This document shows, one piece after another, positions 20,914-29,915 of a stretch of DNA of 64,000 nucleotides. How positions within the stretch are numbered: position 1 is the stretch's first letter; each line of letters starts with the position of its first letter. This DNA is from Thermogymnomonas acidicola JCM 13583 (GTDB lineage: Archaea; Thermoplasmatota; Thermoplasmata; Thermoplasmatales; Thermoplasmataceae): assembly GCF_001316105.1 (NCBI RefSeq), contig NZ_BBCP01000003.1, forward strand, positions 62,001-126,000. Direction: 5' to 3'. Position numbers and translations under genes: made by a program. The notes under the pieces are model-generated. The model was given only the letters and a program-made list of their open reading frames with translations, was not told the DNA's origin and did not search any database.

Positions 20914-21845
20914 ACGTGATAAGGCCGCCTGCGCTAAGGGAGGGCGACGAGATAAGGATTGTGGCGCCTGCCAGCGCGCCCGACATGAACAACCTGTCAA
21001 AGGGCATATCCAGGCTGAGGAAGATGGGCTACAGGGTAACCCTAGGGAGGAACATAAAGAAACTGGTGCAGAGGAACAGCCTGGCTGCCCCCCCTGACAG
21101 GGAGAGGATGGAGGAACTTGTCAACGCCTTCAGGGACGACAACGTGAAGGCCATATTCTGCGCCAGGGGGGGTGGATACGGCTCCATACACATATTGCCC
21201 CTCATAGACTATGATGTGATCAGGGACCACCCGAAGATCTTCCTGGGTTACAGTGACATAACTGCGCTGCACCTTGCCATAAACAAGATGACTGGCCTCG
21301 TGACGTTCCACGGCCCCATGCCCGCCTCTGATCCGAACGAGATGGCGAAGCCAACCTACAGGCACTTCCTGGACATACTCTCCGGGAGGTCGAACGACAT
21401 AAACCCTTATACTGAGAGGGTCATAAAGTACATAGTCTCCGGCAGGGCAGAGGGCAGGAGCATGGGCACTAACCTCTCCGTAACTGCTTCACTCATAGGT
21501 ACTTCTTACATGCCCGACCCGGAGGGAAGGATACTCTTTGTGGAGGACACAGGTGTCACCTCGGGTGATGTGGACAGGTACTTCTTCAGCATGAAGCTGG
21601 CCGGTATGCTCCCAAAGTTCGCCGGTTTCGTATTTGGTGAGTTCGAGAGCATAAAGGACATAGAGGAGCCCATGCCCTTCGTAGAGGACGTGATACAGAT
21701 ATTCATGAACGAGGTCCAGAAGCCTTCCCTGTACGGCATGCCCTTCGGCCACGGGGATGACCAGATGCTCATACCGCTGAACTCCAGGATCAAGATATCC
21801 ACAGACGAGCCCTACCTGGAAATGCTTGAGGACGTTGTTGACTGA
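20910..21845 (+). CDS. S66-family LD-carboxypeptidase/MccF-like hydrolase
   Basis: 311 residues, uninterrupted. The nucleophile elbow is GYSDITALHLAI (Ser), the Glu is in ILFVEDTG and the His in PFGHGDDQ, completing the Ser-Glu-His triad of S66. N-terminal IRPPALREGDEIRIVAPA is typical. The motif ARGG.YGS reads ARGGGYGS because of a 7-G run near 21168. Archaea lack murein, so the substrate is more likely a peptide or a peptidyl-nucleotide toxin such as microcin C (the MccF role) than a cell-wall tetrapeptide; that is inference. Confidence 0.88.
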   Translation: MNVIRPPALREGDEIRIVAPASAPDMNNLSKGISRLRKMGYRVTLGRNIKKLVQRNSLAAPPDRERMEELVNAFRDDNVKAIFCARGGGYGSIHILPLIDYDVIRDHPKIFLGYSDITALHLAINKMTGLVTFHGPMPASDPNEMAKPTYRHFLDILSGRSNDINPYTERVIKYIVSGRAEGRSMGTNLSVTASLIGTSYMPDPEGRILFVEDTGVTSGDVDRYFFSMKLAGMLPKFAGFVFGEFESIKDIEEPMPFVEDVIQIFMNEVQKPSLYGMPFGHGDDQMLIPLNSRIKISTDEPYLEMLEDVVD

Positions 21846-21846
21846 A

Positions 21847-22502
21847 TCACACTATTGGCAGGAGAAGTTCTATGAACATATTGCCCCTTTCTGATATCTC
21901 GTAGTAGATCTTGCTACCGTTCTTCACGGAAAGGATCAGTCCGTCCCTGGCCATTTCCTCCAGTATCCTCTTGCTTATGGAATGGTTCAGGTTGCAGCGT
22001 CGGTTATCTGCGTTATCGAAACGGCCCTCCCTGCGTCCCTGATGAATGAGAGTATGTCCAGCACCACCCTGGTCCTGCTCCTCTTTAGCCTGACCGCCCT
22101 TGCCCTGTCTTCCTGTGAGGAGAGAATTAAGTCCCTGGCAATGCTGTACGCACCCCTGCCCCTATCACCGTGGTGGCACATCGGTTCAGGCACCCTTATG
22201 GCGATCAGGCTCATTCCTGACATCGCCCTCTCCTCCTCTTCACTGATGCCGCAGCAGCATATGACCAGGCGTCTGTAGGCCATTATATCCTGAGAGACGT
22301 ATGCGAACTTTGCTATCTTTCTCCTGTCGTTCACCGGATCTGATACCACCAGGATCGTGATCACCTGCCTCATCCTTCTGTTGACGAGTGCGGTGCCCAG
22401 CCTGTAGAGCCTTCCGGAGTAGCCCCTGACGGACAGGTTCCTCACCAGCGACCACTGGGAGAGGTCACCCGCTATGTGCGATAGATCCGGTGCCGGCTGC
22501 AT
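21847..22502 (-). CDS. Winged-helix regulator with unrecognised N-terminal domain
   Basis: About 218 residues. The C-terminal part, after adding one C near 21992, is a winged helix: ITQITDAATLNHSISKRILE, then MARDGLILSV and YYEISERG. The N-terminal 110 residues contain an alpha/beta stretch (RQVITILVVSDPVNDRRKIA, YRRLVICCCGISEEEERAMS) with a cysteine triplet CCC that could bind metal or sense redox. Family not recognised. It is convergent with the S66 gene and divergent from the phosphatase gene. Confidence 0.6.
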
Positions 22503-22570
22503 ATACCTGATCAGCTGTGGAATGGATATAAAGTCAGCTTAAATGCCACTTAACAATTCGGGAAGCTGGG

Positions 22571-23400
22571 ATGTACCGTTACCTCATTGTAAGGGAGTTG
22601 CTGGAAGATACCCTAAGGAGGTTCTCTGAGAGGGAGAGGGAGGTGGAGGTACTGGATGTGGATGGGCTGGTGGCCGTGGGCGACACGCACGGCGCACTGG
22701 ACGTGTCAGCCTTCGTGGTCTCCAGGTACCTTCACAGGAAACACATAGTCTTCCTCGGCGATTATGTGGACAGGGGGGGCAGGTACCAGTTTGAAAACCT
22801 CCTGTTCCTCATCGAGCTGAGCCTGGTCTCCGGGAGGGTACACCTGCTGAGGGGGGGAAACCACGAGGACCTGGGCCTGAACGCCATCTACGGCTTCCGC
22901 GCTGTCCTGGACCGCATGGGCATCGCAGACCTTGAAGAGATATTCCAGAGGGCTTACTCTGCAATGCCACTTGTTATCAAGGTCCCGGGGCAGGCCCTGT
23001 TCGTGCACGGTGGCGTTCCCCCCCACGGTGCACCGGCTGTGGATGGTGGCATATCCTCCTACGCTGAGGAGATACTGTGGAACGACCCATCTGAATCCGT
23101 TCACGATTTCGGCCCCCCAGCCCCCCCAGAGGCGATGGCGCGTACACATTCGGCGTGCAACCGCTGAGGGCCTTCCTCCAGAGGAACGGTTGCCGGCTGC
23201 TGGTCAGGGGGCACGAGGTGCAGAGGGAGGGATACAGGGTCATGTTCGGTGGCCTCCTTGTATCGGTCTTCTCCTCCAGGTACCACGGTGGCAGGGCAGC
23301 GGTATGCCACCTTAACTTCAGTGGCGCTCCGCTGCTCCAGTTCGAGGTGCTGCCAGATTCCATAGACCCCCCCTCCGACCCTGTCCCACAGGTACAATAG
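22571..23400 (+). CDS. PPP-family serine/threonine protein phosphatase
   Basis: Carries all PPP metal-site motifs: GDTHG (near residue 38), GDYVDRG, RG.NHED and RGHEV, plus FVHGG. About 270 residues after correcting two C runs at 23113-23118 and 23121-23127. Two 7-G runs insert Gly into invariant motifs (VDRGGR and LRGGNHE). The start is ATG at 22571. It dephosphorylates phosphoproteins with two metal ions; no kinase is adjacent and its targets are unknown. Confidence 0.9.
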
Positions 23401-23744
23401 ACCTAATGAAGCGCGCCCTCCTGAAATGGCCACACCCATCTCTTGCCACGGGATCTCCCCCCCTCCCAGGGCACACGGCAACGCCCCCCCACTCTTTCTC
23501 ATGCAACCCTGCTCTGGGCCACCGGGGAACCACATAGGGCAGCATGATGCATTGTTTGCGCGCTGACGTTGCATGGCTGCCAAGGACCCTGGACAGCCCT
23601 GAGGCTACACGCCACGCCTGTGAACAGCAATGGGCGCCCCCCCATGGCAGGAGGGCAGGGGTGAAGAGACCCCCCCGTGGCTCTGTGGTGGCTGTTGCGA
23701 CCACTGTCAGTGGACATGTCTAAAAAGCGTTTATCCAAGCTTAT
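23401..23744. other. GC-rich intergenic region without a gene
   Basis: About 340 bases with several C7 runs and no frame resembling its neighbours on either strand. The last 30 bases are AT-rich and hold the promoter of the next gene (gtttatcc, cttatatg). No known RNA motif was seen. Part of its 3' side resembles the spacer at 40589-40816. Confidence 0.4.
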
Positions 23745-23768
23745 ATGCTACCCGGGTATGCACCATGG

Positions 23769-24374
23769 ATGCTTAAGAAGGAGGGCCTGCCCCCCCCGGG
23801 GCAGAGGTATGGCAGGAAGTTCATAATCTACGCGGACCTCGGCATTCCCGATGTTGATATTGAGAGGTACAGGCTCAGAGTCAACGGTCTGGTGGAGAGG
23901 GAGCTGGAGTTCACCTACGATGAGCTCAAGCAGAAGGCAACCATGGAGTACGTCAGGGACTTCCACTGCGTGACCAGGTGGAGCATAAAGGACGTGAGGT
24001 GGAAGGGAGTCCCGATGCTCGATATAATCAGGGAAGCTGGCGTGAAGGGAGAAGCGAAATGGGTAATGTTCCACTGCATAGACGGATACACCGCGCCTGT
24101 GCCCATGGAGTACGTAACTGACGGCCAGGCTATGGTCGCCCTTTACATGAATGGCGAGCCCCTGAGCCTTGAACAGGGCTTCCCGGCAAGGCCATTTATG
24201 CCCAACCTGTACGGCTGGAAGAGTGCAAAGTGGCTCAACGGGATAGAGTTCATAGCGGACTACGAAGACGGGTACTGGGAGGAGCGCGGCTACCACGAGG
24301 TGGGTGATGTGAACAGGGAGGAGAGGTTCAAGGACTTCAGCGCCAGCAGGCAGAAGAAGAGGCCGGTACTGTGA
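23769..24374 (+). CDS. Molybdopterin-dependent oxidoreductase (sulfite-oxidase/MsrP-like domain)
   Basis: About 200 residues, intact. A single Moco-binding domain: RLRVNGLVERELEFTYDELK, the Cys ligand in DFHCVTRWS, KDVRWKGVP, HCIDGYTAPVPMEY and PARPFMPNLYGWKSAKW. The ATG at 23769 lies about 26 bp after the TATA, so it is chosen over the in-frame ATG at 23745 that would overlap it. No signal peptide, so cytoplasmic. Likely reduces or oxidises a small sulfur or oxyanion substrate; the redox partner is not nearby. Confidence 0.85.
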   Translation: MLKKEGLPPPGQRYGRKFIIYADLGIPDVDIERYRLRVNGLVERELEFTYDELKQKATMEYVRDFHCVTRWSIKDVRWKGVPMLDIIREAGVKGEAKWVMFHCIDGYTAPVPMEYVTDGQAMVALYMNGEPLSLEQGFPARPFMPNLYGWKSAKWLNGIEFIADYEDGYWEERGYHEVGDVNREERFKDFSASRQKKRPVL

Positions 24375-24462
24375 GCAGTGTGATGGCCTGGGGGGGGAGA
24401 TATAAGTTTTCCTTAGTAAATATTAATAACGTTTATTTATAACCAGGCCCTGAGATAGCAGG

Positions 24463-25041
24463 ATGCTGGCCTTCGTCTACTTTATACCAGTCATAGGCAT
24501 AGTCACAACCATCATAGTCTATCTGCTGATCGACAGGGGGGCCGGGGAATACATAGGGAACCTGACTGCAAGGGTGGAATACATAAACAACATAGCATAC
24601 CTTGAGTTCATCAAAGACCTGCTGGAGTTTCTCAAGGAGGGTGAGATCGGCACCATCCTCGGCGCGCTGGAGAGTGAGGATGACCCGAAGAAGGCGGAGT
24701 CGACCATATTCGGGAAGTATGAGGAGATAATGAAGCAGGTGGCCCCCCCGATAAGGAGGTCTCTGAACAAGATCGAGGAGACGAACAGCCAGCTCTCCAA
24801 GATAAAGACGGAGATCTCACTACTGCCTGTGCTTACCGTTATCTACGGGGGGGGTGGGACATCCATAGTCATGGGCATAATCATATGGATAATGCGCGCC
24901 CAGAGCACCCATGTCGGCAACCTGATCCTCCAGTATTTCCTTGGGTCAACTGTTGTATTCGCAATATTCATAACAGTCATATGGGCAGACGCACTTAAAA
25001 ATGAGAGGCACATTCAGTTCACGCTGGATATAGATAAGTGA
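24463..25041 (+). CDS. Membrane protein with cytoplasmic coiled coil, function unknown
   Basis: 192 residues, intact. TM1 runs LAFVYFIPVIGIVTTIIVYL; a soluble helical region follows (LLEFLKEGEIGTILGALES to RRSLNKIEETNSQLSKIKTE), then two C-terminal membrane segments around VIYGGGGTSIVMGIIIWIM and FLGSTVVFAIFITVIWA. An AT-rich promoter lies at 24405-24440. The stop is one base from the stop of the convergent wHTH gene. Family not recognised; it resembles a sensor or scaffold more than a transporter. Confidence 0.6.
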   Translation: MLAFVYFIPVIGIVTTIIVYLLIDRGAGEYIGNLTARVEYINNIAYLEFIKDLLEFLKEGEIGTILGALESEDDPKKAESTIFGKYEEIMKQVAPPIRRSLNKIEETNSQLSKIKTEISLLPVLTVIYGGGGTSIVMGIIIWIMRAQSTHVGNLILQYFLGSTVVFAIFITVIWADALKNERHIQFTLDIDK

Positions 25042-25042
25042 A

Positions 25043-25339
25043 TCAGAAGGGATTCCTCTTTGAACCGAATATGCCGTATTTTTCAAGCAGTTCCAGGACC
25101 TGCAGGCCCTTTGAGGTTGGCCTGTAGTAGGCGTGCCCTTCGGATTCCACGACTTCGACGAGGTTCTTCTCTATCAGGTCATCCAGTATATCCTTTGCTA
25201 TCCTGTAGTTGAGATTCGCCTTGTATATGAGTCTGGTGATCTTGGCCCCCCCATCTTGCTCTTCCTTCGCTATTCTCAGTATATCCATGATTATCTCGCT
25301 TCTGTCTCTATTCTTTTTAGTGGAAAGAGAGCGAGCCAT
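25043..25339 (-). CDS. Winged-helix DNA-binding protein (Sso10a/HTH_45-like)
   Basis: 98 residues from the ATG at 25339: RSEIIMDILRIAKEEQDG, then ITRLIYKANLNYRIAKDILD and DLIEKNLVEV, a wing (YYRPTSKG) and a C-terminal helix (LQVLELLEKYGIF). This helix order is that of archaeal Sso10a-type winged helices, which dimerise through the last helix. An upstream in-frame start at 25417 would run through promoter-like AT-rich DNA and is rejected. Confidence 0.75.
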   Translation of the reverse strand: MARSLSTKKNRDRSEIIMDILRIAKEEQDGGAKITRLIYKANLNYRIAKDILDDLIEKNLVEVVESEGHAYYRPTSKGLQVLELLEKYGIFGSKRNPF

Positions 25340-25592
25340 GAAAAAGATAACTGCTGTATATAGATAATTTTTACCTACATACATAAGCGACAAATCCTGT
25401 CTGACAAATATAGGCAATCACCGGAAAACTTGCCAAAATGCAGGGTTTTTTACACATCCGTGGTGTGCACTGCTGTCTCTGCTGCCGTTACACCACTGGC
25501 ACTGCGCTGGAACAGCCTGTGGATCAGTATTCAGTAATTATTTTTCATAATGTATTATCGGTAACTACGTATGACTTGAAACATTGGTCAGG

Positions 25593-26653
25593 ATGAGGGT
25601 ATCTGTTGCTTGCAGCCAGTTCCCTCCCACTAGGAGCGGGTACGCCAGGGTTGCCTACGAGACGGACATGGGCCTGGAGAGGCTCGGCTACGATGTTTCA
25701 GTTGTTACAGAGAACTCCGGGTGCCGGAGGATCTGGAACCTCCCATACCTGGATGGAGAAGGGAGGGAGATAATAAGGAAGAGCGACGTGGTGGTGGTCA
25801 TAGGCCCCTCTCCGCCTTTCACGGAGCAGGTCTGCAGGTATGCCGCATCTCACGGGATACCTGTGATATACATCACCAACGCCTTCGTAGGCCTTGCCTC
25901 TTACCTCGACAATGTCCTCTTCAGGCACTTGATGCCATTTACGAGAGGCTGTTCTACCGCAGGATGCTGGAGAGGTGCAGGATAGTCTTTGCCCAGACCT
26001 CCAGCTTCGCCAGGCACCTGGGCCTGAAGAGGACGGTTTACGTATGCCCTTTCGGCATAAGGTCACTGCCGAAGCCCCCCTGCGATGAGGAGGGAGAAGA
26101 GAGCCCTGTTCGTCGGACAGTTCAGGGACTACAAGGGCATAAAGGTACTGCTGAGGCTGCCAGGGAGATGAAGAGGTCGGGCACTGTGGTCCCCATAGAC
26201 ATAGCCGGCTCCGGCCCAAGGCTCGAGTGGATGCTAAAATATATAGCAAGGAACTCCCTTGACTTCGTAAGGGTGCACGTGTCGCCCGATGATGAGGAGC
26301 TGGCCGCCCTGTACGCCCTTGACTCAGTTTTCGTTCTCCCGAGCGTGAGCGCCGAGAGCTTCGGCTTCGTAGTCGTCGAATCGGCAAGCATGGGCATGAA
26401 GGTCGTGACCTCAGACCTGCCTGGCCTTGAAGAGGTGTGCAGGAAGGTTGGAGGTACGGTGGTGAGGAGGAGGGATCCGAAGGCACTGGCCTCCGCCATA
26501 CTCAGGGCCGTTAACGACCACGTGCCCACTGTGGTTGACATTTCGGAGTTCTCATGGGAGAGGAACATCCAGGTGCTGAGCAACGCCATAACAGCGGTGG
26601 CCAGGGAGATGGGCAGGGAGGTGGAGAATGTACCAGTTTCAAACCCAGAGTGA
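25593..26653 (+). CDS. GT4-family glycosyltransferase
   Basis: About 350 residues after repairs: a G missing near 25924, an extra G near 26091, and a G missing near 26153. N-terminal VSVACSQFPPTRSGYARVAY, the linker LFVGQFRDYKGIKVLL and the C-terminal nucleotide-sugar site AESFGFVVVESASMGMKVV, then SDLPGLEEV, are the GT4 retaining-transferase pattern with the E-x7-E motif. It is the first gene of the surface-glycan block and overlaps the next gene by 26 bases. Donor and acceptor are unknown. Confidence 0.85.
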
Positions 26654-28124
26654 GGGAGTGCACATAAAGCTCCAGAGGGGGGGCAGATACACTCCCCCCC
26701 TTATCGCCTCGGTCACCATATACGTGGCCCTGGCAGCACTCTCCTACGTCTTCGTCGGCGACCGCTCTCCCAGACCGCTCTCCCCCCCACTGACAACGGT
26801 TGTGGACTGGGCCTCATGGTATTCGGTGATCGTTGCTTTCCCGATACTAACGGCCCTCTCGACCCTGCCTTTCGTGGGGAACCGGAGCGCATACATCATA
26901 GTGCCCGTGGCCCTGATAACCCCCCCTACCTACCTTGTTCTGTACTCCTTCTTCCTCGTTTACGGGCTACCGCCCCTGGGTCTCCTCCTGTTCGTGATAC
27001 CGCTGGCGGCACTGGTGCCCGCCTTCATAATACTCTCCGTTTACGCCGTGCCACTCATAATGGCACTCACAGCGTCCGCCAACGTTGAGAGGTCAGAGGT
27101 TGGAATGAGGAGGATGCCGTCCTGGTTCTACTTCACCATTATAGGGGGGGTGGCAGTGGGCCTCACGATCATAGACATTGTATCGAGGTACCTGGCACTG
27201 GGGGGGAAGGATCCAAGTTCCCTGATCTCGGTGGTATCTGATGTGGGCTGGGCCGCACAGGTCGGCGCCAGGGACCTGATCCACGGCATAAACCCATACG
27301 CTGCCAAGCTACCGCCCTGGGGAGGGCCAGCACCCCCCCTGAGCTACGGCCCATGGAGTTCGTCCTCCTGGCCCCCCCGTTCGCACCCCCCCTGTCCATA
27401 GATGCAGGGGGCGCACGTTGCCTCCTTCTTCTACGCCTTCCTGACAGCGCTTGGCGTGTTCATGACTGTCAGGCTGTACAGGAAGGACCTTGCGCTCCCC
27501 CCCGCGGTGGCCTTCTTCGTAGCACTGCCTGTCACATACTACGTCATAGAGGCCGCGTTCACCCAGCACATAATAGCAGCAGCACTGCTGGCCTGGACGG
27601 TGTACTTTTACCTCTCAGGGAGGACGAGGCTCTCGGGCCTCTTCATGGGCCTTGCTGGCCTGACAATAGGCATACCGTTTGCTCTGGTCATTCCCTTCTT
27701 CTTCGGTGCAGGGAAGAGCGAGAGGCTGCGGCTCCTAGAGGGCTATGTGCCTGTGGTGCTTGCCCTTGCGGGCGGAGTTTTCCTGATGTTCGGGAACCAT
27801 GCACTCAGTTCCATAAACGCCTTCACGGGAGTGATAAACTTCTACGGCCTCTCGCAGTACCTGACGGCCTACGCGAACAGCATCCTGAAGTGGATCCCGA
27901 CGGCAGCGATATTCGTGTGGTTCGTGGCTGCGTCCGTCAAGGTGAGGGCCAGGGAGGAGGCGGTGAAGGTGTCCGCCATATTCACGCTCCTCCTCCCGTT
28001 TGCCGTGGGCTACTTCTACCCGTTCTTCTTCATCTGGCAGGGCCTTCTCCTGATAATATATATGTTCATGAGGATGGAGGTAGGTGAACCTTGGAAATCA
28101 ACATATTCAGCAGGAAGTCAATAA
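26628..28124 (+). CDS. Polytopic membrane protein, possibly GT-C glycosyltransferase
   Basis: About 490 residues with roughly ten to twelve membrane segments. After a first TM pair comes a conserved-looking loop, VGARDLIHGINPYAAKLP, whose NPY pattern is common in archaeal GT-C/DUF2029-type mannosyltransferases, then further hydrophobic segments to YFYPFFFIWQGLLLIIYMFM. Breaks near 27352-27410 (a C lost; 7-C runs and G5) are repaired to join the halves. It overlaps both the GT4 gene and the next gene. A lipid-linked sugar transferase or flippase role is inference. Confidence 0.65.
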
Positions 28125-29455
28125 AGTCGCTCAAGACAAGGATCTTCACTCTCGCCTTCGGCTCAACCGGAAGGGCCGTGGCAACCTTCACAGTGATAGC
28201 GATAGTCGTGACCATGGGTATACTTGGGGGCTCAGGCAAGCTTCTCCAACCTGTGCCGTCAGCCGGCCCGTTCGTCGGTGATGCCACGTACCACGTCATG
28301 GTTACGCCAGCCGCCATACCTGTGGGCCACACTACGACGATAATAGCAAGCGTTGATGCATTCATAGCGAACACAGTCCTGGACGTGGAGGTCACCGTGG
28401 TAGGCCCACACGGCTCAGGCATCCTTGGAATCGAAAATACGACCATAAGTACTGATTCTCACGGTAACGGCTACGTGATGCTTGCCTACCCGGGTTCATT
28501 TAAGCCATCAGCATCCACTAATGCCGTTGGAACCTATTTGGTGTCCGCTACCTTCACATACGGCTACACGACAGCCTACGCGTATTCCCACTTCGTGGTC
28601 TTCAAGAACGCAGTATTCGCCGCCCCGCAGCTCTATATAACTCCAGGTTTTGGCCCGGTTGGCACCACCGTGGATGTCTACGGTTACCACTTCGCCCCCC
28701 CTGACGCTAATATCACCCTATACTATGACGGTATCGCGGTCTCGAATGGTTCAGTCCCAAAGACAAACGCCACTGGCTTTTTCTCCCTCACGTTCACCGT
28801 GCCCACGTCCACGGGCCTCAACAAGGTAACAGCAGTCGACCAGTACAACAACACAGCACCGCGTACTTCGAGGTCCAGCCATCCTCACAGCCAGGGCCGC
28901 TAGAGAGCACAGCCACACAGGCCCTTGTGATCAACGGTTCCGCCATAGCGAACTTCACTCAGACCATTGGAATGGAGGTACTGATCACAGGCTCGAACCT
29001 GAGCAATGGCACGAGCATAGGCATAATAGGCTCCATATACAGCGAGATGCCCCCCCTAAACGTGGTCAAACCTAAGACAAGTGACAGCCTCTTCTACGAC
29101 GTGAAGGTGCTCAACGTGTCTAGCGGCAACGCTACCGTTTCGATCACCGAGAGCTTCGTGAAGACGGAGCACATGAACACCATGGAGTACTGGAACGGGA
29201 CGGCATGGGTCCAGGCCTCCTCAATCGTCGTGGTCAACGACACCATACAGGGAGTGATACCTGTAAAGGAACTCCAGAAGACACCCATAGTCATAGTACA
29301 TAGCACCGCCGTCGCACCTTGTCGTCTACCTGGTCGTGGGCCTTGTTGTTGTGGCGGTTGCCATAATACTGCCACTCATAATACTGAGACGCAGGAGGCT
29401 GCCGCCACAGCCACCGCAGGAGGGTGAACAGAGGGAACAGGCAGGGAACCAGTGA
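28091..29455 (+). CDS. Cell-surface protein with Ig-like domains and C-terminal membrane anchor
   Basis: About 450 residues. An N-terminal membrane segment (AVATFTVIAIVVTMGIL) acts as signal or anchor; extracytoplasmic repeats begin YHVMVTPAAIPVGHTTTI and LYITPGFGPVGTTVDVYGYH, the latter IPT/TIG-like; a C-terminal helix (VVYLVVGLVVVAVAIILPL) is followed by a basic and then Pro/Gln-rich tail. At least nine N-x-S/T sequons suggest heavy N-glycosylation. The start is TTG at 28091 with ggaggt nine bases upstream. Breaks: a C missing near 28861, and one near 29311, needed to reach the anchor. Probably S-layer or adhesin-like; exact role unknown. Confidence 0.7.
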
Positions 29456-29881
29456 TACTGCCATGTAACTGACTACACACCTTAATTTTCCTGGGCCATC
29501 CCCCTTGTTTTCCCTCCAACACAGGCCCAGAATTCAAAATACCCTACCTTTTGGAGAATGCAGTGGTGATCGGCCTGTACCCCCCCCTGAAATCAGTTAC
29601 CGGAGAACCGCTGACCCTCCCGCACGCCACCCATGGATTCGTAACAGACAGGCCCCCCCACACCGATGGCTATACGCTTTCAACCTGCAGATGTGTGCCA
29701 CTTGGCAAATTCAAGGTACCGAGGGAGGCGCGCTGGGAATGACACGCACCGGCACGGCCAACCACTGTTCTCCACAAGCACTGTGCCAGGGCCGGTAAGT
29801 TTGTTACCCTTCACTTTGGCCGTATAACTTTTCTGAAACTTGTATACGTAATATTGTTTCATTATCATTTATTCCAGTCTT
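29456..29881. other. Intergenic region before the thermopsin gene
   Basis: About 425 bases. The middle holds an open frame of 63 codons (29551-29742) whose codon use does not match neighbours, so I do not call it a gene. The last 70 bases are AT-rich promoter DNA. Confidence 0.4.
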
Positions 29882-29884
29882 GCA

Positions 29885-29893
29885 ATTTATAAT
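29885..29893 (+). promoter_or_regulatory. TATA box of the thermopsin gene
   Basis: atttataat centred about 27 bp before the ATG at 29916. A purine-rich gggggggag directly precedes the start. Confidence 0.5.
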
Positions 29894-29915
29894 GGCCTAA
29901 AAGGCAGGGGGGGAG

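Noticed and set aside
25340-25417. N-terminal extension of the Sso10a-like regulator
   Set aside because: The extra 26 codons overlap AT-rich promoter-like DNA and lack family similarity; the ATG at 25339 gives the typical N-terminus.
29551-29742. 63-codon frame before the thermopsin gene
   Set aside because: Codon use unlike neighbours, no promoter or Shine-Dalgarno and no recognisable fold; likely chance.
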